A stretch of DNA of 6,208 bases from Dysgonamonadaceae bacterium (GTDB lineage: Bacteria > Bacteroidota > Bacteroidia > Bacteroidales > Azobacteroidaceae), in assembly GCA_031276105.1 (NCBI GenBank), contig JAISNS010000069.1:1-6208 (forward strand), in the 5' to 3' direction. Position numbers and translations under genes: made by a program. Shown piece after piece: positions 1 through 6,163 of this stretch (positions are counted from its first letter, which is position 1; each line of letters begins with the position of its first letter). Below the pieces are notes generated by a model that had not been told where the DNA came from, searched no databases, and saw only the letters and a program-made list of their open reading frames with translations.

Positions 1-331
1 GCGCTCGTTCCGAATGGAAGCCGGCGGGAACTACGGCTTTGAAAATTTCGCCCACACTGCACAAGTAATAGGTTGAGAGCCATTCCCAAAAACGCAATTG
101 AGGCCCCTGCAAAATAGCTTGATCGCTTTCGACTGCCAAAACCGGTTTGATGGTTTGCAGGTGTTCGGGAGGCGTATCCCGAATGCGGAATACAATGCCC
201 GTATAGCGGTTATTTTTGCCGAAACTAACCCCGACCAATCCGCCTGATACAATTTGTGCCTCCATTTCCGGAGGCACAAAATAGGTATAAGCGCCGGCTA
301 AAGGAACCGGCAGTATGACCTCAATGTACAT
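1..331 (-). CDS. priA: Primosomal protein N' (PriA helicase), N-terminal fragment
   Basis: PriA is the DNA helicase that recognises stalled or D-loop forks and reloads the replisome. Only the first 110 codons are present; the rest lies beyond the left edge. The visible part matches the PriA 3'-DNA-end-binding domain: an opening MYIEVILPVPLAGAYTYFVP (residues 1-20), a RYTGIV segment (42-47), an IKPVL segment (61-65), and the aromatic block FWEWLSTYYLCSVGEIFKA followed by VVPAG (81-104). At the usual GxRVxVPFG loop the sequence reads GLVGVSFG (31-38), so the usual Arg and Pro are replaced. The ATG is chosen because the family alignment begins there and because it directly follows the TAA of the upstream outer-membrane protein gene with no spacer, suggesting translational coupling and a shared transcript. 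The helicase motifs are not in the window, so an intact gene cannot be confirmed. Confidence 0.9.
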   Translation of the reverse strand, partial: MYIEVILPVPLAGAYTYFVPPEMEAQIVSGGLVGVSFGKNNRYTGIVFRIRDTPPEHLQTIKPVLAVESDQAILQGPQLRFWEWLSTYYLCSVGEIFKAVVPAGFHSERA

Positions 332-949
332 TTAAAAGAAATAGGCGGCCGAAATAGTCCAACCTCTTTGTTTTCCGGTAAATGCTTCTTCAACCAAATT
401 GACTTTAGTAGTAGCGCCATAATCGTCCGTCAAACCTAACTTGTAATTAGCGCCTACTTGCAGATGGCCTAAAAGTTCAGCTCCCAAACCGAAATTTAAT
501 CCTAAACCGTATGATTTTGCTTCCGCCTTTTTTAGTAAATCAGTAGGATTAGGCAAGTCTTCAGAAAGATTGAAACTGAAGTACGGCCCTGCTGCAAGAT
601 AAACGCCAACAATATCCAACGCGCTTATTTTGTATTTCAGATTAAGAGGTATTTCTAACGCATGCGTTTTAAAATCTTTATCCTCGTCTTCAATTTTAGA
701 TTTAAAACCTTGCTGAGAATACAAAAGAGCGCCATCAACCCCGATATTTATTATCGGAATCATAAACTCAATCGTAGGTCCTGCTTGAAACCCGGTAAAA
801 TTGTCCGTTTTTACATTATCAGAAGCGTTGCCGTCTAATGAAACACTTGAGAGATTCAATCCGGCTTTTATCCCGAATTTAAATTGCGCATGGGCAGTCG
901 TTCCTGCCGTCAATAATAATACAACTAAAAAAATTAAACTCTTTTTCAT
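332..949 (-). CDS. Small outer-membrane beta-barrel protein (PorT/OMP_b-brl family)
   Basis: This 205-residue protein is probably a secreted outer-membrane beta-barrel of the group usually labelled 'porin family protein' or 'outer membrane beta-barrel protein' in Bacteroidetes. Residues 1-21 form a clear Sec signal peptide: a KK start, a hydrophobic core LIFLVVLLL, and an AHA cleavage site before Gln22. The mature protein opens with FKFGIKAGLNLS, a typical first strand. It continues as alternating polar/hydrophobic strands with Gly and aromatic residues (GFQAGPTIEF, VYLAAGPYFSF, YGLGLNFGLGAEL, LQVGANYKLGL). It ends in WTISAAYFF, an aromatic C-terminus of the kind recognised by the BAM machinery. 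The length fits an eight-strand barrel. The leader has no Shine-Dalgarno sequence. A well-matched promoter lies about 60 nt upstream and priA follows immediately. The specific cargo or role cannot be read from the sequence. Confidence 0.85.
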   Translation of the reverse strand: MKKSLIFLVVLLLTAGTTAHAQFKFGIKAGLNLSSVSLDGNASDNVKTDNFTGFQAGPTIEFMIPIINIGVDGALLYSQQGFKSKIEDEDKDFKTHALEIPLNLKYKISALDIVGVYLAAGPYFSFNLSEDLPNPTDLLKKAEAKSYGLGLNFGLGAELLGHLQVGANYKLGLTDDYGATTKVNLVEEAFTGKQRGWTISAAYFF

Positions 950-1009
950 ATAAATAATTATTAAATTAATAAACTAATAGTTTCTGTTTTTTTGTTCTCC
1001 TATGCCGGG

Positions 1010-1039
1010 CAAAGTTAGTAAAAAAATTATAAATACAAA
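1010..1039 (-). promoter_or_regulatory. Bacteroidetes-type promoter of the outer-membrane protein/priA unit
   Basis: On the minus strand TAACTTTG (1017 to 1010) matches the Bacteroidetes -7 consensus TAnnTTTG exactly. TTTG (1039 to 1036) matches the -33 element, with an 18-nt spacer. Transcription should start near 1003-1006, leaving a leader of about 55 nt that is A/T-rich and has no Shine-Dalgarno sequence. The next gene, priA, has no spacer of its own, so this promoter probably serves both. Assignment is by consensus match only. Confidence 0.65.
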
Positions 1040-1071
1040 CGAAGTTGCCGATAGAAAAGAAAATTTAATAG

Positions 1072-1135
1072 GGCGCCTGCACCACTCGGTGCAGAGTGTC
1101 TGCACCGCTCGGTGCAGGGCGTCTGCACAGTCGGG
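1072..1135. repeat. 23-bp tandem repeat of short hairpins between divergent promoters
   Basis: Two nearly identical 23-bp units begin at 1077 and 1100, and a third, decayed unit begins at 1123 (CTGCACAGTCGG). Each full unit is a perfect 7-bp inverted repeat with a 4-nt loop, CTGCACC-RCTC-GGTGCAG (1077-1094 and 1100-1117). The units are joined by linkers agtgt and ggcgt, and a ggcgc precedes the first. The two full units differ in the loop (A1084 versus G1107) and in the linker. Neighbouring units can also pair with each other (GTGCAG with the next CTGCAC), so alternative hairpins compete. The block is G+C-rich within an A/T-rich spacer and sits between the two -33 boxes. There is no T-run beside it, so it does not look like a terminator. 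Confidence 0.85.
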
Positions 1136-1154
1136 GGAATTTGGAGGTAAGCGC

Positions 1155-1185
1155 ATTGTTTTTTCCCAATTAAATAGTATTTTTG
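1155..1185 (+). promoter_or_regulatory. Bacteroidetes-type promoter of the aspartate aminotransferase gene
   Basis: TATTTTTG (1178-1185) matches the -7 consensus TAnnTTTG exactly. ATTG (1155-1158) is a one-mismatch -33 element, with a 19-nt spacer. Transcription should start near 1189-1193, giving a short leader of about 25 nt before the ATG at 1216. The TTG at 1183, which opens the longest reading frame, lies inside the -7 element and upstream of the likely transcript start. This argues against its use as a start codon. Confidence 0.65.
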
Positions 1186-1215
1186 TACCCAAATTTTAAT
1201 TTTAGCAATACAAAT

Positions 1216-2409
1216 ATGTCACAAGTCTCTACACGTTTAGCCATTTTGTCTCCCTCCGAGACTTTGGCAATGTCCCAAAAAAGTAATGAATTGAAAGCGC
1301 AGGGGATTGATGTAATCAATTTAAGCGTAGGCGAACCGGATTTCTATACGCCGGATTTTATTAAAGAAGCCGCCCGGAATGCGATAGATAATAACTTTTC
1401 CTTTTATTCGCCGGTTCCGGGTTATCTTTCTTTAAGAAATGCCATTGCGGGTAAGTTGAAACGGGAAAACAACCTGAATTACAAGCCCGAACAGATTGTT
1501 TGCTCCAATGGCGCCAAGCAGTCGGTATGCAATGTTCTTCTTTCTGTCGTCGACGCCGGCGATGAAGTGATAGTTCCGGCTCCCTACTGGGTCAGTTACG
1601 TGGAAATGGTGAAGTTGGCCGAAGGAACCAATGTCATAATCACGGCCGGGATTGAGCAGGATTTCAAAATTACGCCTCAGCAACTGGAATCGGCAATTAC
1701 GCCGAAAACGAAAGCCCTCATCCTTTGTTCGCCTTCCAACCCTACGGGAAGCGTTTATTCGCAGGAAGAACTGAAAAAGTTAGCGGATGTTTTAGCGAAA
1801 TATCCTAATATCACGATTATCTCCGACGAAATCTATGAGCATATCAATTACATCGGCCGGCACGAAAGCATAGCCCAATTCGAGAATATCAGGGAGAGAG
1901 TTGTGATTGTCAACGGAGTATCCAAAGGTTATGCCATGACCGGTTGGCGTTTGGGATGGATTGCCGCCCCTCAATGGATTGCCTCGGCCTGCAATAAATT
2001 ACAGGGACAATACACTTCCGGCCCTAATTCGATAGCGCAAAAAGCGTCCGAAGCCGCTTACAATGGCCCGCAAGATTGCGTGGAAACTATGCGCGCCGCT
2101 TTCGAACGCCGCCGCAATTTGATGGTCGATTTGGCGAAAGAAATTCCCGGATTTAAGGTAAATCAACCGCAAGGCGCTTTCTACCTGTTTCCTGATTGTA
2201 GCGCCTATATCGGGAAATCGTTTCAAGGCAAGAAAATCGAAAACTCAGCGGCATTAGCCATGTATCTACTGGAAGAAGGCCATGTGGCAGCCGTGGGAGG
2301 CGCCGCTTTTGGTGCGCCCAACTGTATCCGCTTTTCTTACGCGACTTCGGAAGAACAGTTGACGGAAGCCATGCGAAGAGTGAAAAAGGCGCTGGCAAAA
2401 TTGGAATGA
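1216..2409 (+). CDS. aspC: Class I aspartate aminotransferase (PLP-dependent)
   Basis: A cytosolic PLP enzyme of 397 residues that interconverts aspartate plus 2-oxoglutarate with oxaloacetate plus glutamate. Family landmarks are present in order: NLSVGEPDF (35-43), SPVPGY (65-70), NGAKQSVCN (98-106) at the cofactor phosphate, PAPYWVSY with Trp125, SPSNPTG with Asn175, SDEIYEHI with Asp204 and Tyr207 contacting the PLP ring, NGVSKGYAMTGWR with Schiff-base Lys237 and Arg245, and IRFSYA with Arg372 for the substrate alpha-carboxylate. This is the subgroup I-beta/gamma pattern (SKxxAMTGWR) rather than the E. coli AspC type, so the symbol is a convenience. Some members of this subgroup also transaminate prephenate, which cannot be excluded. 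The ATG at 1216 is preferred over the TTG at 1183, which falls in the promoter; MSQVSTRLAILSPS is the usual N-terminus. The gene is complete, monocistronic and convergent with rocD. Confidence 0.93.
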   Translation: MSQVSTRLAILSPSETLAMSQKSNELKAQGIDVINLSVGEPDFYTPDFIKEAARNAIDNNFSFYSPVPGYLSLRNAIAGKLKRENNLNYKPEQIVCSNGAKQSVCNVLLSVVDAGDEVIVPAPYWVSYVEMVKLAEGTNVIITAGIEQDFKITPQQLESAITPKTKALILCSPSNPTGSVYSQEELKKLADVLAKYPNITIISDEIYEHINYIGRHESIAQFENIRERVVIVNGVSKGYAMTGWRLGWIAAPQWIASACNKLQGQYTSGPNSIAQKASEAAYNGPQDCVETMRAAFERRRNLMVDLAKEIPGFKVNQPQGAFYLFPDCSAYIGKSFQGKKIENSAALAMYLLEEGHVAAVGGAAFGAPNCIRFSYATSEEQLTEAMRRVKKALAKLE

Positions 2410-2419
2410 GAAACATTCC
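2403..2419 (-). terminator. Weak hairpin between convergent aspC and rocD, possible terminator
   Basis: GGAATG (2403-2408) and CATTCC (2414-2419) form a perfect 6-bp stem with a 5-nt loop, overlapping the aspC stop codon. Read leftward, downstream of the rocD stop, it is followed by AATTTT, a short T-run, so it could end the rocD operon. Read rightward it is followed by a mixed pyrimidine tract. The stem is short and mostly A/T, so this is a modest candidate. It is nevertheless the only hairpin noticed in or beside the 30-nt convergent gap. Confidence 0.3.
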
Positions 2420-2439
2420 TCCGCCTCTTTACATCATAA

Positions 2440-3675
2440 CTATACTCCACGAAGGGTTTCTTTGATTATTTCCATACATTCGTGCAATTGGGCTTCCGTA
2501 ATCACCAGCGGCGGAGCAAAGCGAATGATGTTGGTATGGGTAGGTTTGGCCAGTAAACCGTTTTCACTGAGCCGGACGCAAATATCCCACGCCCGGTCGT
2601 TTTGCTCCTCATTATTGATTACTAACGCATTGAGCAAGCCTTTTCCACGTACTAAAGTTGCTACGGCGGAAGATTGACAGAACGTTTGCATTTCGTCTCT
2701 GAATATGCGGCCAAGACGCAGGGCATTGCCGGCTAAATCTTCATTGTCAACGACTTTCAACGCGGCTACGGCTACGGCTGCCGCCAACGGATTACCGCCG
2801 AAAGTAGAACCGTGTTGCCCCGGACGGATTACTTCCATAATTGTATCGTCTGCCAAAACAGCGGAAACCGGATAAGTTCCACCGGACAGGGCTTTGCCTA
2901 AAATCAAAATATCCGGATGTACATTCTCATAATCGCAAGCCAGCAATTTTCCGGTACGGGCAATTCCGGTTTGCACTTCGTCGGCAATAAACAGCACATG
3001 ATGTTTCCGGCAAAGTTCAAAACATTTCTTCAGGTAACCGTCGCCGGGAACATAAACGCCGGCTTCTCCCTGAATCGGTTCGACCAAAAATCCGGCAATC
3101 GCCTTATTTTCGTTCAAAACGTTTTCAAGCGCCCCTGCGTCGTTATACGGAATAACGATAAATCCCGGAGTAAAAGGCCCATAATGATTGCGGGCTTCCG
3201 GATCGGTGGAAAATGAAACAATGGTCGTTGTCCGGCCATGAAAATTATTTTCGCAAACAACGATTTGAGCCGTATTAGCCGGTAATCCCTTTTTCTCATA
3301 CGCCCATTTGCGGCACAACTTGATAGCCGTTTCGACAGCTTCTGCGCCGGTATTCATCGGAAGCGCCTTATCGTAACCAAAGTAAGCAGAGAGAAATGCT
3401 TCGTACTCACCCAGCCGGCTGTTGTAAAAAGCGCGGGAGGTAAGCGTCAATTTTTGCGCCTGTTCGACGAGCGCCTTGATAATCTCAGGATGACAATGCC
3501 CCTGATTGACGGCGGAGTAAGACGAAAGGAAATCGTAATACCTTTTCCCTTCCACATCCCAAACATATACGCCTTCTCCCCGATCCAGAACAACCGGAAG
3601 CGGATGATAATTGTGCGCCCCGTATTTATTTTCCAGTGCCATCAATTCCGGCACCGATAATTTTTCTGTATTCAT
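2440..3675 (-). CDS. rocD: Ornithine aminotransferase (ornithine--oxo-acid transaminase)
   Basis: A 411-residue class III PLP aminotransferase that converts ornithine plus 2-oxoglutarate to glutamate-5-semialdehyde plus glutamate, linking arginine/citrulline breakdown to proline and glutamate. The sequence carries the ornithine-aminotransferase signature [15 protein letters not shown] (49-63) and [17 protein letters not shown] (76-92). Cofactor and substrate residues follow: [10 protein letters not shown] (108-117), FHGRT with Arg148, VEPIQGEAG with Glu204, ADEVQTG with Asp232, and ILGKALSGG with Schiff-base Lys261. [11 protein letters not shown] lies at 290-300. The length equals the family norm. 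The start is an ATG in a 4-nt ATGA overlap with the stop of the upstream CtlX-type gene, so the two are translationally coupled. As the last gene of the operon it would consume the ornithine made by its neighbour. Catabolic function is favoured over acetylornithine transaminase because the [13 protein letters not shown] block is specific to RocD. Confidence 0.94.
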   Translation of the reverse strand: MNTEKLSVPELMALENKYGAHNYHPLPVVLDRGEGVYVWDVEGKRYYDFLSSYSAVNQGHCHPEIIKALVEQAQKLTLTSRAFYNSRLGEYEAFLSAYFGYDKALPMNTGAEAVETAIKLCRKWAYEKKGLPANTAQIVVCENNFHGRTTTIVSFSTDPEARNHYGPFTPGFIVIPYNDAGALENVLNENKAIAGFLVEPIQGEAGVYVPGDGYLKKCFELCRKHHVLFIADEVQTGIARTGKLLACDYENVHPDILILGKALSGGTYPVSAVLADDTIMEVIRPGQHGSTFGGNPLAAAVAVAALKVVDNEDLAGNALRLGRIFRDEMQTFCQSSAVATLVRGKGLLNALVINNEEQNDRAWDICVRLSENGLLAKPTHTNIIRFAPPLVITEAQLHECMEIIKETLRGV

Positions 3676-4616
3676 ACATTATTCTTTTCAGGTAAAAAAA
3701 TTTCCGTCATCATGCAGCGGACGCTTCCTCCCCCGTATTTTTCAATCGTAGGGAGAGCTATCCGGATGATTTCATTATAAGCGTTCAGCCGGTTTATTTG
3801 CGTTTCATTCAACGAACGGAAAGCAGAGTCCGACATTACCAAAAACGTTTTCCCTTCCCGGTTTTCAATTTGGAGCATATTGCCTGCAAAGCAATGCATT
3901 TGCGCTTCGCTGACAGGAATAATAGCTTTCCGGTTATCCGTCAGGGAACGGATAAGCGCCTGCCGTTCCGAATCATCGTCCACGGCATTTACACACACAA
4001 CGGCGTAAGAATCGCCGATACACATCACCACATTGGTGTGGTAAACCGGCAAACGCTTGTTTTCCACTGTTTGGTAAGCCGAAAAACAGACGGGCATATA
4101 GTCGAAATCCTTGCAAAAGGCATAAAACAATTTCCGGGAAGTACGCATCGACAAAGCGGCATAAGCCGTCCGGTTGACCCGGTCGAGCGCCATACTTCCC
4201 GTTCCTTCCAAGAAAATACCCTTCTTTTCAAACGGGGAATAATCATGGACATGGGAAATGATAAATCCCTTTTTTTCAACCTCTTTCAAAATATCAAGCC
4301 GCCTTTCCAAGCGCCTGTTCGGGGCAAACATCGGATACAAAACAACCCTTCCATCACTGTGAAAAGAAATCCAATTATTAGGAAATATCGAATCCGGCGT
4401 ATGCGGCTCCGGCGTATCTTTCACAACAATCAATTCAATACCTTTCGCTTCCAGTATTTCAATCATTTGATTAAATTCCCGAAGCGCCTTTTCCTGAATC
4501 GAAGATTGCGGCGAATGGGCGAATTGCTGAAAATAATTGTCTTTCGCCGTTTGAGGATTGAACCCGAAAGCCACGGGTTCAATCATTAACAACGTGTTCG
4601 TCGTTTGCCTTGCCAT
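3672..4616 (-). CDS. ctlX: CtlX-type citrulline/guanidino hydrolase (amidinotransferase fold)
   Basis: A 314-residue member of the guanidino-group-modifying (amidinotransferase/arginine deiminase) superfamily, of the FN0238-like branch now named citrulline utilization hydrolase CtlX. Expected catalytic elements are visible: [14 protein letters not shown] with Asp75, [13 protein letters not shown] with Glu137, VYHTNVVM with His193, [10 protein letters not shown] (241-250), and a C-terminal GGGSVRCM with nucleophile Cys301. The likely reaction is hydrolysis of citrulline to ornithine, ammonia and CO2. This is inferred from family naming and from the overlapping ornithine aminotransferase gene; arginine or methylarginine as substrate is possible. 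The frame is open to a TTG at 4625, but the ATG at 4616 gives [14 protein letters not shown], where family members normally begin, and leaves 12 nt after the upstream stop. The stop overlaps the rocD start by 4 nt (ATGA). No Shine-Dalgarno sequence is evident. A long open frame on the opposite strand is a codon-bias shadow. Confidence 0.85.
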   Translation of the reverse strand: MARQTTNTLLMIEPVAFGFNPQTAKDNYFQQFAHSPQSSIQEKALREFNQMIEILEAKGIELIVVKDTPEPHTPDSIFPNNWISFHSDGRVVLYPMFAPNRRLERRLDILKEVEKKGFIISHVHDYSPFEKKGIFLEGTGSMALDRVNRTAYAALSMRTSRKLFYAFCKDFDYMPVCFSAYQTVENKRLPVYHTNVVMCIGDSYAVVCVNAVDDDSERQALIRSLTDNRKAIIPVSEAQMHCFAGNMLQIENREGKTFLVMSDSAFRSLNETQINRLNAYNEIIRIALPTIEKYGGGSVRCMMTEIFLPEKNNV

Positions 4617-4628
4617 GGAATACAACCG

Positions 4629-5975
4629 TTATTTATTCGGTAAATTGTGTTTTTTAACAAATTCCCGGAGAACATCCGTCAAATTCGGATAACCGATTTC
4701 CTGAAGTTCATAACTCACTTTTACCGCAGGCTGTTTGATTGTAATAATCCGGTTTAAATCAATGGGCGTTCCGATAACTACCGCATCGCAAGGCGTATTA
4801 GCAATAGTAGCTTCCAAATCGTTGATTTGTTGTTCGCCATAACCCATCGCCGGCAGCAAAACGCCGATTCCGGGATAGGTTTCGAACGTCTGCTTGAGTT
4901 TTCCCACCGTATAAGGCCGCGGATCAATCAATTCGGCGGCTCCGTATTTCATGGCGGCCACCGTACCCGCTCCGACTTTCATTTCTCCATGAGTTAACGT
5001 AGGTCCATCTTCTACGACCAATACTCGCTGTCCGGTAATCCGTTCCGGCTTATCGACCGTGAGATAAGAAGCCGCATCTATAACCGTTGCCCGGGGATTG
5101 ATTTTCGCAATATTCCGGCGAACCGTTTGGATATCTTCCAACGAGGCCGAATCAATTTTGTTGATACAAATAACATCGGAAATACGGACGACAACTTCGC
5201 CGGGATAATACGATACTTCGGCGCCCGGACGCAAAGGGTCGACGACGCCAATCATCAAATCGGGCGTATAAAACGGGAAATCATTGTTGCCGCCGTCCCA
5301 AAGAATAAGGTCACAGCCGTCGGGATCTTTTTCGGCTTCGCGCAAAATCGCTTCATAATCGACCCCTGCATAAATAACATTCCGGCGGGTAACCACGTGA
5401 GGTTCATATTCTTCCATTTCTTCGACGGTACACTGATGCTTTTTCAAATCTTCGACCGTAGCGAAGCGTTGCACCTTTTGTTTGACCAAATCGCCGTAAG
5501 GCATCGGATGGCGGATGGCAACGACTTTCAAACCCATACTAACCAGTATCTCAATGATTTTCCGTGACGTTTGACTTTTTCCACATCCCGTACGAGTAGC
5601 GCCTACAGCAATAAGCGGCTTAGTTGATCGAATCATCGTATCTTTAGGGCCAAGCAACCAAAATGCAGCTCCGGCAGCATTAACTATTGCGCTTACTTGC
5701 ATTACCCAGGAGTAAGGAACGTCGCTGTACGAAAAGACGCAGACATCCACGTTAAAATCCCTGATAAGACGTGGAAGTTCTTTTTCCGGATAAATGGGAA
5801 TACCATCGGGATACAAATCGCCGGCTAATTCCGGGGGATACTTCCGACCATCGATGTCGGGAATTTGAGCCGCTGTAAATGCTACTACATTGTAATTTTC
5901 GTCACCTCTGAAGCAGGTATTAAAATTGTGAAAATCCCTGCCGGCCGCACCGATAATAATGACATTTTTTTTCAT
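4629..5975 (-). CDS. COG2403 P-loop GTPase-like / cyclic 2,3-diphosphoglycerate synthase-like protein
   Basis: A 448-residue cytosolic protein of the COG2403 family, annotated in databases either as 'predicted GTPase' or 'cyclic 2,3-diphosphoglycerate synthase' after the archaeal CpgS enzyme. The N-terminal part is a Rossmann-like domain opening VIIIGAAGRDFHNFN (5-19), with IDGRKYPPELAG (41-52). Next comes a P-loop domain: Walker A GATRTGCGKS (125-134, Lys133), a Walker B-like LILWDGGNND (223-232, Asp227), and an NKID (272-275) resembling the G4 guanine-specificity motif. GEMKVGAGTVAA (330-341) follows, and a C-terminal segment contains CDAVVIGTPIDL (396-407). The length is normal and no key motif appears lost. 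It is the first gene of the operon and is followed 12 nt later by the CtlX-type gene. Bacterial members have no settled function, and making cyclic 2,3-diphosphoglycerate here is doubtful. The ATG at 5975 is the only start that retains the glycine-rich N-terminus. Confidence 0.85.
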   Translation of the reverse strand: MKKNVIIIGAAGRDFHNFNTCFRGDENYNVVAFTAAQIPDIDGRKYPPELAGDLYPDGIPIYPEKELPRLIRDFNVDVCVFSYSDVPYSWVMQVSAIVNAAGAAFWLLGPKDTMIRSTKPLIAVGATRTGCGKSQTSRKIIEILVSMGLKVVAIRHPMPYGDLVKQKVQRFATVEDLKKHQCTVEEMEEYEPHVVTRRNVIYAGVDYEAILREAEKDPDGCDLILWDGGNNDFPFYTPDLMIGVVDPLRPGAEVSYYPGEVVVRISDVICINKIDSASLEDIQTVRRNIAKINPRATVIDAASYLTVDKPERITGQRVLVVEDGPTLTHGEMKVGAGTVAAMKYGAAELIDPRPYTVGKLKQTFETYPGIGVLLPAMGYGEQQINDLEATIANTPCDAVVIGTPIDLNRIITIKQPAVKVSYELQEIGYPNLTDVLREFVKKHNLPNK

Positions 5976-6041
5976 AAAAATAGATTTAATTGATTGTTAT
6001 TTAGTCTATAAAACTGTTACAAATTATCTTCTTCACATTCC

Positions 6042-6089
6042 GTATGTATTATCCCAACAAAATTAAAGAAATTTCTCCGGAATACATAC
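6042..6089. promoter_or_regulatory. Inverted repeat flanking the -7 box, operator candidate
   Basis: GTATGTATT (6042-6050) and AATACATAC (6081-6089) are a perfect 9-bp inverted repeat separated by 30 nt. The -7 element of the operon promoter lies between the arms. One arm falls just past the expected transcription start and the other abuts the -33 element. The arrangement suits a regulator binding on both sides of the promoter, but arms this A/T-rich can arise by chance. Confidence 0.3.
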
Positions 6090-6091
6090 AA
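6058..6091 (-). promoter_or_regulatory. Likely promoter of the GTPase-ctlX-rocD operon
   Basis: On the minus strand TAATTTTG (6065 to 6058) matches the Bacteroidetes -7 consensus exactly. The best -33 candidate is TTG (6091 to 6089), with a 23-nt spacer, at the long end of what is accepted; a poor -33 fits a promoter that needs an activator. Transcription would start near 6052, leaving a leader of about 76 nt that is A/T-rich and lacks a Shine-Dalgarno sequence. No other full TAnnTTTG was found between the terminator and the start codon. Confidence 0.5.
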
Positions 6092-6112
6092 TTTTTTGTA
6101 TAAAAATACCAA
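6086..6112. promoter_or_regulatory. Overlapping A/T-rich dyads, including an ARG-box-like site
   Basis: Two dyads overlap upstream of the operon promoter. ATACAA-TTTT-TTGTAT (6086-6101) is a perfect inverted repeat covering the -33 TTG. TTTGTATAAAAATACCAA (6095-6112) agrees with the bacterial ARG-box pattern TNTGNATWWWWATNCANA at every defined position but one (C6110 where A is expected). A position at or just upstream of -33 would suit activation or repression by an ArgR-type regulator, in keeping with ornithine/citrulline catabolic genes downstream. The region is very A/T-rich, which raises the chance-match rate, and no argR gene is in the window. Confidence 0.3.
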
Positions 6113-6163
6113 TAGAATCTGCCAATCATTTTGTTCATACATCAATGGCGCTGAGAGAGGCAC

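Noticed and set aside
31..279. 82-codon minus-strand frame at the left end
   Set aside because: It is in a different frame from the PriA reading frame, which explains the region far better.
1072..1135. CRISPR array interpretation of the tandem repeat
   Set aside because: The units are 18-bp hairpins with 5-nt linkers, so there are no spacers of CRISPR length, and no cas genes are present.
1141..1173. GGAGG Shine-Dalgarno-like sequence followed by a TTG codon
   Set aside because: The frame closes after a few codons and the site lies upstream of the predicted transcription start of the aminotransferase gene.
974..1199. Two small opposed open frames (72 and 65 codons) in the divergent intergenic region
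   Set aside because: Both run through the hairpin repeat and both promoters, have repeat-derived sequence, and show no leader consistent with translation.
1183..1215. TTG start 11 codons upstream of the aspartate aminotransferase ATG
   Set aside because: The codon lies within the -7 promoter element, and the added residues do not match the family N-terminus.
3798..4589. Long 263-codon open frame on the plus strand opposite the CtlX-type gene
   Set aside because: It is entirely antisense to a well-supported gene, is rich in Arg, His and Ile as expected of a reverse-complement shadow, and shows no recognisable motif or promoter.
4617..4625. TTG start 3 codons upstream of the CtlX-type ATG
   Set aside because: The added MYS residues precede the usual family start, and the ATG at 4616 is properly spaced after the upstream stop.
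6147..6162. CTGAGAGAGG motif resembling part of a TPP riboswitch on the plus strand
   Set aside because: The other conserved TPP elements are absent, the sequence runs straight into the terminator, and no rightward gene follows in the window.
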